Origin: VAZQ01 sp963841105
Lineage (GTDB): Bacteria > Pseudomonadota > Alphaproteobacteria > Rhizobiales > Xanthobacteraceae
Length of the DNA stretch: 64,000 nucleotides
Reading direction: 5' to 3'
Assembly (NCBI GenBank): GCA_963841105.1
Contig: CAWJCB010000034.1
Location: 124,001-188,000, forward strand
The notes beneath the pieces were generated by a model. It was not told where the DNA came from. It did not search any database and saw only the letters and a list, made by a program, of their open reading frames with translations. Of the stretch, positions 58,634 through 64,000 are shown one piece after another (the first letter of the stretch is position 1; every line of letters starts with the position of its first letter). Made by a program: the position numbers and the translations under genes.

Positions 58634-58823
58634 GGATCAACCGACTGAGCAATCCAGCATCCACGATTAACTGCTGGTCGGCCGACCAAGCTCACCGCGC
58701 CTGGTGGGATTACTGGATGCCCCGCCTTCTCGCGGGGCATGACACCCGAAACCGTGGCTTCAGGACAGAGGCCAAACCGATATGAGGCAGTCTTATGCTC
58801 GGACCCGATTCAACGTCAAGCCA

Positions 58824-58925
58824 GTAGCCCGGATTGGCGGACAGCGAATTGTTCGTAGCCCGCATGAGCGTAGCGACATGCGGGGGGACCCGGATGTCGC
58901 GCGCAAGCGCGCTCATCCGGGCTAC
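58824..58925. repeat. GTAGCCCG palindromic repeat unit
   Basis: The unit at 58855-58925 starts GTAGCCCGCATGAGCGTAGC and ends GCTCATCCGGGCTAC, matching the structure of 4841-4915. A half unit precedes it at 58824. It lies between ccmI and the lipoprotein gene; the surrounding 58634-58928 shows no gene. Confidence 0.75.
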
Positions 58926-58928
58926 AAC

Positions 58929-59414
58929 TCAGGCCACCGCCGTCCAGGTTCCATCAGGGTTGCGGCAAGCATTTCCACGCGCCACCTGTGGCCGTCCATC
59001 GATGTAGATCGTGTGAGTGTAGGGACGGCATTGCAGCCCATTGGATTCGTACGCTTTTCCTGGGACGATCGAGCCGTACCGGCCGGAGTCCGGATTTTTC
59101 CAGGCAACCGTCGCTCCAGTGCGCCCGTTCTCCAGGGCCTGCACTTGCGCCGCATAGGCGCGCCGCTTGTCTTCATCGTCCATTGCGGCCCCTATCCGAT
59201 TGCCGATGAGCCCACCAACCGCGGCCCCCGCAAGGCCCGCCGCAACGCGCTCGCCGGTTCCGCCACCAAATTGCGAGCCGATAAGCCCTCCGGTTAATGC
59301 GCCGAAAAGCGTTCCAGTATTCTCTTTTGCTCCTTGTCCCGTCTCGGGTGTGGCGCTGCAGCCGCCCAGTGATACGGCGATCAGCGCAGCCGTGCTCCAA
59401 CGAACGATATGCAT
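58929..59414 (-). CDS. Glycine-zipper outer-membrane lipoprotein (17-kDa surface antigen-like)
   Basis: This 161-residue protein has a lipoprotein signal with lipobox LGGC at about residues 17-20 (ALIAVSLGGCSATP). A glycine-zipper segment (GALTGGLIGSQFGGGTGER, AAVGGLIGNRIGAAMDDED) follows, then a C-terminal beta domain (YTHTIYIDGRPQVARGNAC). This is the layout of RT0821/Lpp0805-type surface proteins. The start ATG 59414 was chosen because it precedes the signal peptide; the open frame extends farther upstream. Role: envelope structure, not established. Confidence 0.88.
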   Translation of the reverse strand: MHIVRWSTAALIAVSLGGCSATPETGQGAKENTGTLFGALTGGLIGSQFGGGTGERVAAGLAGAAVGGLIGNRIGAAMDDEDKRRAYAAQVQALENGRTGATVAWKNPDSGRYGSIVPGKAYESNGLQCRPYTHTIYIDGRPQVARGNACRNPDGTWTAVA

Positions 59415-59610
59415 TGTCAAAGCCCCCCATCCTGATGGACCGGCGGAAGAGAGGCCCAGGGGCGCTCGCCCTCTGCCGGACATCAAAGCTAATGCCGTAA
59501 ATTGGGGCAAAACTCTGTCCCCCAGGGCAGCCCGCCGTCGGTCTCTTCGATGAAAAATGCTGGTGGTGGAAAGGTAGGGGCGAGGCATGTCTCGCCCCTT
59601 GCCTCGCCAC

Positions 59611-60987
59611 CTACGCACCCGGCAAGGCGAGCTCGGCTCGCAGACCTCCGATCGGGGCTGTGGCTAGCGTGAGGGCACCGCCGTACAGGGTGGCAAGCTC
59701 AACCACGATCGAGAGACCCAAACCGGAGCCGGGTTTCGTCTCGTCCAAGCGACGGCCACGGCGAGCCACCTGCTCGCGCTGCTTTGGCGACAAGCCGGGG
59801 CCATCGTCGTCGACGATAATGTGCACGATGAGCTGGGCGTCATGGGAATCGGGACGCTGCGAGAACACTTCGACTGCGACACGGGATTGGGCCCACTTGA
59901 AAGCATTATCGACCAGATTTCCCACCATTTCCTCGAGGTCCTGCTGCTCACCCCGAAAGCGAATGCCCTCCGGCGCGTCGATATCGACGGCGATTGCTCG
60001 CTGGTGATGGATCTTCTCCATCGTGCGGGCAAGCGCCGTCAGCACCGCGCGTACATCAGTAACATTGCCGATGACTGCGACACGCGCCGCAAGCCGTGCG
60101 CGCTCAAGATGGCGCGCCACCTGGTCGCGCATGATCTCGGTCTGCTCGCGAACCTTGAGGGCGAACGCATCACCGCCGTGACTGGTGGCTTCGTTGAGCA
60201 TGACCGAGATCGGTGTTTTGAGAGCGTGCGCGAGATTGCCCACATGGGTGCGTGCGCGCGTGACGATCTCGCGGTTCGCCTCGATCAAGGCATTGGTCTC
60301 GCGCGCGAGTGGCGCAATCTCGACCGGAAAGGCGCCTTCCAGACGCTCGGCGCTGCCTTTGCGGATTCCGGCGAGGCCCTCGGAGATGCGCTTGAGCGGA
60401 GCAAGTCCAAAGCGCACCTGGAACATGGTCGTCAGCAGCAGCACGGCCGCCAAGACGCTGAAGGTGATGAGAAGAGCGCTGTCGAAGCTGCGCGTTTCCT
60501 CCTCTATTTCGGCGGCATCCCCGGCAACTGCGACGAGGTAGCGCCCTTCTTCGCCGAGATCGATTGTGCGCTCGACGAGGCGCAACTGCTGCCCCTCGGG
60601 ACCTCCAGCATAGCCGCCATGGGCGATCCCCGGGATCGAAGAAGTGGAAAGGTCTGCGAGATGCGGCAGCGTTGAGTCCCATAAGGAGCGGGAAGAACGC
60701 ACGTCGGGTATCGGCGCATCCAGCCTCGTCACCTGCCAATACCAGCCGGACAGCGGCAGGCCGAACAGCGGCTCCCCAATGGACTGTGGGAACTTGCCCG
60801 CATTCTCCTCGGGCGTCGCGACATCGGCCACCAAGCTGCGCAGATAAACTCCGAGCCGTCGATCAAACGCTCGTTCGACTGCGGCCCGGTAGATTGACGA
60901 GAGCACCATTCCGGTGACGAGAAGGATCACCACGGTCCAGATCGTCGCCGAGAAGAAAAGCCGAAGCGCAAGTGAATTAAGCCGCAT
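59611..60987 (-). CDS. feuQ: PhoQ/FeuQ-like sensor histidine kinase
   Basis: This 458-residue kinase has two membrane segments (FFSATIWTVVILLVTGMVLS and LLITFSVLAAVLLLTTMFQV). They enclose a periplasmic domain of about 140 residues with GLPLSGWYWQV, typical of PhoQ-related sensors. A HAMP-like linker, the H-box GNLAHALKTPISVMLNEA and HATPase with NLVDNAFKWAQS and GSGLGLSIVVELATLYGG follow. It overlaps the response regulator gene by 11 bp. FeuQ-type kinases in rhizobia control cyclic glucan export and osmotic adaptation; identity here is by resemblance. Confidence 0.85.
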   Translation of the reverse strand: MRLNSLALRLFFSATIWTVVILLVTGMVLSSIYRAAVERAFDRRLGVYLRSLVADVATPEENAGKFPQSIGEPLFGLPLSGWYWQVTRLDAPIPDVRSSRSLWDSTLPHLADLSTSSIPGIAHGGYAGGPEGQQLRLVERTIDLGEEGRYLVAVAGDAAEIEEETRSFDSALLITFSVLAAVLLLTTMFQVRFGLAPLKRISEGLAGIRKGSAERLEGAFPVEIAPLARETNALIEANREIVTRARTHVGNLAHALKTPISVMLNEATSHGGDAFALKVREQTEIMRDQVARHLERARLAARVAVIGNVTDVRAVLTALARTMEKIHHQRAIAVDIDAPEGIRFRGEQQDLEEMVGNLVDNAFKWAQSRVAVEVFSQRPDSHDAQLIVHIIVDDDGPGLSPKQREQVARRGRRLDETKPGSGLGLSIVVELATLYGGALTLATAPIGGLRAELALPGA

Positions 60988-61648
60988 CGCCTGGTGGGCC
61001 GAGGAGATAACCCAGCCCGCGTACGGTCTGGATCACGTCAACGCCGAGCTTCTTTCGGATTCGCCCGACGAAAACCTCGATAGTGTTGGAGTCGCGGTCA
61101 AAGTCCTGGTCGTAAAGATGCTCGACCAGCTCGCTGCGCGACACGACACGCCCGGTATGATGCATAAGGTAGGACAGCAGCCGATATTCGTGCGAGGTGA
61201 GCTTGACCGGATTGCCGTCGACGGTGACGCGACCGGTGCGGGTATCGAGCCGGACTGAGCCACAATTGAGCTCGCTTTTGGCATGGCCGGCCGAGCGGCG
61301 CAGCAGCGCCCGAATGCGCGCAAGCACCTCCTCGAGGTGAAAGGGCTTGGCCACATAATCGTCCGCCCCCGCATCAAAACCCTGGACCTTGTCGCTCCAG
61401 CGATCCCGCGCGGTCAGCATCAACACGGGCATTGCCCGCCCGGCGCGGCGCCAAGCTTCCAGCACGGAGATGCCGTCCATCTTAGGCAGGCCGATATCCA
61501 GAATCACGGCATCATACGGCTCGCTCTCGCCAAGAAAGTGCCCCTCCTCACCATCGAAAGCCCGATCCACGACGTAGCCGGCATCGGCGAGCGCGGTCGC
61601 GAGCTGTCGGTTGAGATCGGGGTCATCCTCGATGACCAGGAGGCGCAA
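60977..61648 (-). CDS. feuP: PhoP/FeuP-like response regulator
   Basis: This 223-residue OmpR-family regulator has a receiver with LLVIEDDPDLNRQL, phospho-Asp in AVILDIGLPKMDG and Lys in YVAKPFHLEE. The winged-helix domain has LTSHEYRLLSYLMHHTGRVV and NTIEVFVGRIRKKLG. It starts at ATG 61648 and is translationally coupled with the kinase. Sequence style matches the FeuP/PhoP group of alphaproteobacteria. Confidence 0.88.
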   Translation of the reverse strand: MRLLVIEDDPDLNRQLATALADAGYVVDRAFDGEEGHFLGESEPYDAVILDIGLPKMDGISVLEAWRRAGRAMPVLMLTARDRWSDKVQGFDAGADDYVAKPFHLEEVLARIRALLRRSAGHAKSELNCGSVRLDTRTGRVTVDGNPVKLTSHEYRLLSYLMHHTGRVVSRSELVEHLYDQDFDRDSNTIEVFVGRIRKKLGVDVIQTVRGLGYLLGPPGDAA

Positions 61649-61942
61649 GGCAGGGCTCCAACCGCTGGTTGCGCGCGACGGGCATAGTTATGCGCGCAGA
61701 ATCGGATTCTACTACACTGTGCCACTACATAGTGGGACTGAAAAGGCGGCGAAAGAAGAGGGTTGCGGCGCCACGCCACCTGGACCAGCTCCTTCAGCAG
61801 CGGAAAGATGCCCCCGTCACTCAAAGCTGAAGTTCAGCGAGGTCCAAATGGCTCCGCCGCAAGCAAGGAGGGGCCGTCCTTTTTTCCTCTCAATCAGTTT
61901 CGGACATGCTATCACATTCTGCCTTGAACCGGGTGCGGGGTC
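61649..61942. other. Divergent promoter region
   Basis: No gene seen. It should hold promoters for the feuPQ-like pair (minus) and the ABC transporter genes (plus). Confidence 0.55.
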
Positions 61943-62700
61943 GTGAGCGACGATTTCATTCTGCAAACCGAGGATTCTTACCAAAGAATTCGCGGGTTTC
62001 GTCGCGGTGAACGGGGTCAACTTGCGCGTTGCACGCGGCACTATTCATGCCCTCATCGGTCCTAACGGCGCCGGGAAGACAACCTGCTTCAATCTTCTCA
62101 CGAAGTTCCTGCGCCCCACGCGCGGTCGCATTCTCTACAAAGGCCGCGACATCACCGCCGTGGCCCCGGCCGACGTAGCAAGACTTGGCCTTGTGCGGTC
62201 ATTCCAGAATCTCTGCTGTTTTTCCGCACTTGACGGTGCTGGAGAATGTGCGGGTCGCACTCCAGCGGAAACGCGGAGCATCATTCGATTTCTGGCGGTC
62301 GAAGCGGGTTCTTGAGGAATTCAACGCGCAAGCCCTGGCCCTCATTGCCGATGTCGGCTTGTCGTCGTTCGCTCATGCGACAGCGGTGGAGCTCCCGTAC
62401 GGGCGCAAGCGTGCGCTTGAGATTGCCACTACTCTGGCACTCGACCCTGAAATGCTTCTCCTCGACGAGCCGATGGCAGGCATGGGGCACGAAGATATCA
62501 ACCGCATCAGCGCACTGATAAAGTCGGTTGCCGTCAGCCGCACGGTGCTCATGGTGGAGCACAATCTCAGCGTTGTCGCCGATCTTTCCAACCGCATCAC
62601 TGTCCTCACGCGCGGCCGTGTGCTCGCGGAAGGCGATTATAAGACCGTTTCGAGCAATCCGACCGTGCGCGAAGCCTACCTTGGGGTTGGCCATGCTTAG
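61943..62700 (+). pseudogene. livG: Branched-chain amino acid-type ABC transporter ATPase LivG, two frameshifts
   Basis: GTG 61943 opens MSDDFILQTED. One inserted T near 61974 (GATTC for GATC) breaks the frame before LTKEFAGFVAVNGV. The second segment has Walker A HALIGPNGAGKTT and ends its homology at LVRSFQ. One inserted A near 62215 (GAATC for GATC) breaks it before ISAVFPHLTVLENVRVALQ. The third has signature-like LPYGRKRALEIATTLAL and Walker B LLLDEPMAGM, to 62700. Total length is 3n+2. Corrected, it is about 251 residues. Confidence 0.9.
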
Positions 62701-63409
62701 CCCGACGGCAGTTCCCCTGCTGGCCGTGGAGGAGCTGCAAGCCTGGTACGGCGAATCCCACATCCTGCACGGCGCGAGCTTCACGGTCTCTCCGGGAGAA
62801 GTCGTAACGCTCCTTGGCCGCAACGGCGCCGGCAAGACAACAACCCTGAAGTCGATCATGGGCATTGTCAGCCAGCGCACCGGGTCTGTGCGCTATGAGG
62901 CAAGAGAGCTCATAAGGTTAACCAGCGACCGGATCGCGCGCCTGGGGATCGCTCTCTGCCCCGAGGAGCGCGGAATATTCTCCAGCCTCAACGTCGAGGA
63001 AAATCTCCTGCTGCCGCCCAAGGTGCGCACGGGAGGGCTCGATCTCACTCACATTTTTGAGCTTTTTCCCAACCTGAAGGAGCGTCTGTCCAGCCAGGGC
63101 ACCAAACTTTCGGGCGGCGAGCAGCAGATGCTCGCCATCGGCCGCATTCTGCGGACCGGAGCTCGCTTCCTCCTGCTCGACGAACCCACCGAAGGGTTGG
63201 CGCCCGTCATCATTCAGCAAATCGGCAAAACCATCGGCCTGCTCAAGCAGCAGGGCTTCACCATTCTGCTGGTCGAGCAAAATTTTCGTTTCGCCTCGAC
63301 GGTTGCGGATCGCTATTACGTCATGGAGCATGGTCGCATCATCGATCAGTTCGCCAATGCGGAGCTCGAGGCGAATCTCGGCAAACTTCATGAGTATCTT
63401 GGTGTATGA
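62693..63409 (+). CDS. livF: Branched-chain amino acid-type ABC transporter ATPase LivF
   Basis: This 238-residue ATPase starts at ATG 62693, overlapping the livG stop by 8 bp. Walker A is LLGRNGAGKTTTLKS, the signature LSGGEQQMLAIGRIL, Walker B RFLLLDEPTEGLAPV and the switch His is replaced by Gln in LVEQNFRFA, as is normal for LivF. CPEERGIFSSLNVEENL is characteristic. Permease genes livH and livM are not in the window and may lie beyond its right edge. Confidence 0.94.
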   Translation: MLSPTAVPLLAVEELQAWYGESHILHGASFTVSPGEVVTLLGRNGAGKTTTLKSIMGIVSQRTGSVRYEARELIRLTSDRIARLGIALCPEERGIFSSLNVEENLLLPPKVRTGGLDLTHIFELFPNLKERLSSQGTKLSGGEQQMLAIGRILRTGARFLLLDEPTEGLAPVIIQQIGKTIGLLKQQGFTILLVEQNFRFASTVADRYYVMEHGRIIDQFANAELEANLGKLHEYLGV

Positions 63410-63476
63410 CGCAACGCGCGATACGCGCTGCTCAACAAGAAGACGCCAAACCAAACGCTAACAAGGAGAAGCACAC

Positions 63477-64000
63477 ATGAAAGGTTTGCTCGCCCTGATG
63501 GCGCTCGCCGCCGGTCTCGGCTGCGGCGCTGCGCAGGCGCAATTCACGGACGGGATTATCAAGATCGGCGTCATGAATGACATGTCGGGGACCTACAAGG
63601 ACCTCAGCGGTCAAGGTTCGGTTGTCGCCGCGCGCATGGCAGTCGAGGATTTCGGCGCGGCAGCCAAGGGCATGAAGGTGGAGATCGTCGGCGCCGATCA
63701 CCAGAACAAGCCGGACGTCGGCTCCAATGTGGTGCGCACCTGGATTGACACGGACCAGGTCAACGTCATCGTCAACGTTCCGACGTCGTCCGTGGCGCTC
63801 GCCGTCAACGAGATTGTGCGCGACAAGAACAAGGTGTTCCTTGTGTCCGGCGCGGCGGCGTCCGACCTGACCGGGCCGAAATGCACACCCAACACCATTC
63901 ACTGGACCTACGACACCTGGGCGCTGGCCAATGGCACCGGGCAGGCCATCGTGAAAACCGGAGGCGACACCTGGTTTTTCATCACCGCCAACTATGCGTT
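63477..64000 (+). CDS. ABC transporter substrate-binding protein (branched-chain amino acid type), partial
   Basis: The gene runs off the right edge. ATG 63477 is preceded by AAGGAGAA. The product has a Sec signal (LLALMALAAGLGCGAAQAQ) and then KIGVMNDMSGTYKDLSGQGS, ADHQNKPDVGSNVVRTWIDT and VFLVSGAAASDLTGPKCTPN, which are family blocks of HAAT-type periplasmic binding proteins. It follows livF by 67 bp. About 174 codons are visible of roughly 400 expected. The ligand (amino acid, amide or aromatic compound) is unknown. Confidence 0.92.
   Translation, partial: MKGLLALMALAAGLGCGAAQAQFTDGIIKIGVMNDMSGTYKDLSGQGSVVAARMAVEDFGAAAKGMKVEIVGADHQNKPDVGSNVVRTWIDTDQVNVIVNVPTSSVALAVNEIVRDKNKVFLVSGAAASDLTGPKCTPNTIHWTYDTWALANGTGQAIVKTGGDTWFFITANYA

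Noticed and set aside
61943..62700. Programmed frameshifting in livG and the other split genes
   Set aside because: The sites lack a common slippery heptamer with a stimulatory structure, occur at varied positions in unrelated genes, and homologues are encoded in one frame.

Overview
The window looks like a chromosomal segment of an alphaproteobacterium of the order Hyphomicrobiales (Rhizobiales), perhaps Bradyrhizobium- or Xanthobacteraceae-like. This is an inference from GC-rich coding, many Tat-dependent or periplasmic solute-binding proteins (TRAP, Bug/TctC, peptide, branched-chain), PleC-like sensor kinases, a FeuP/FeuQ-like pair, and the block ccmI-ccmE-ccmF-ccmH / degP / response regulator / histidine kinase / glnE. 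No rRNA, tRNA or CRISPR array was seen.

Layout. 0-9.5 kb is ordinary: two tandem TRAP solute-binding proteins, the Mrp ATPase, a 3-hydroxyisobutyrate dehydrogenase-like enzyme, an MBL hydrolase, a glutathione S-transferase, a sensor kinase and a retropepsin-like aspartic protease. About 9.5-31.5 kb is accessory. dusA carries near its 5' end a 26-bp sequence that recurs (25/26) at 17.24 kb inside a detached dusA 5' remnant. The intervening 6.8 kb is therefore probably an integrative island that has lost its integrase. It holds a broken TetR gene, three MBL-fold hydrolases, a 2-hydroxyacid dehydrogenase and an alpha/beta hydrolase. Next come a decayed VapBC pair, a flavin monooxygenase, an interrupted RidA-like gene, a DUF1028 protein, a broken TPR gene, a peptide ABC transporter operon, an IS630-family element and a PhnD-like binding protein. 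An FAD monooxygenase and a thioesterase follow.

32-50 kb is mostly housekeeping and transport: a CDF exporter, an alcohol dehydrogenase bracketed by two 118-bp repeats, a Bug-family binding protein, aminopeptidase N, malic enzyme, a PAS sensor kinase, a secreted bicupin with an unknown secreted partner, a glycosyltransferase and glnE. 50-64 kb holds a two-component pair, DegP, cytochrome c maturation genes, a small lipoprotein, a FeuPQ-like pair and a branched-chain amino-acid-type ABC transporter (livG, livF and the start of its binding protein).

A cross-cutting feature is reading-frame damage. Nine single-base insertions split eight genes, including glnE, ccmE, ccmF, malic enzyme and livG. 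Five of the nine turn an expected GATC into GANTC. All are typed here as pseudogenes because the frame is broken as given, but an indel artefact of sequencing or assembly is the likeliest cause in the core genes. The accessory region also has independent decay: a truncated VapC, an in-frame TGA in the RidA-like gene, transposase debris and a CHAT-domain remnant.
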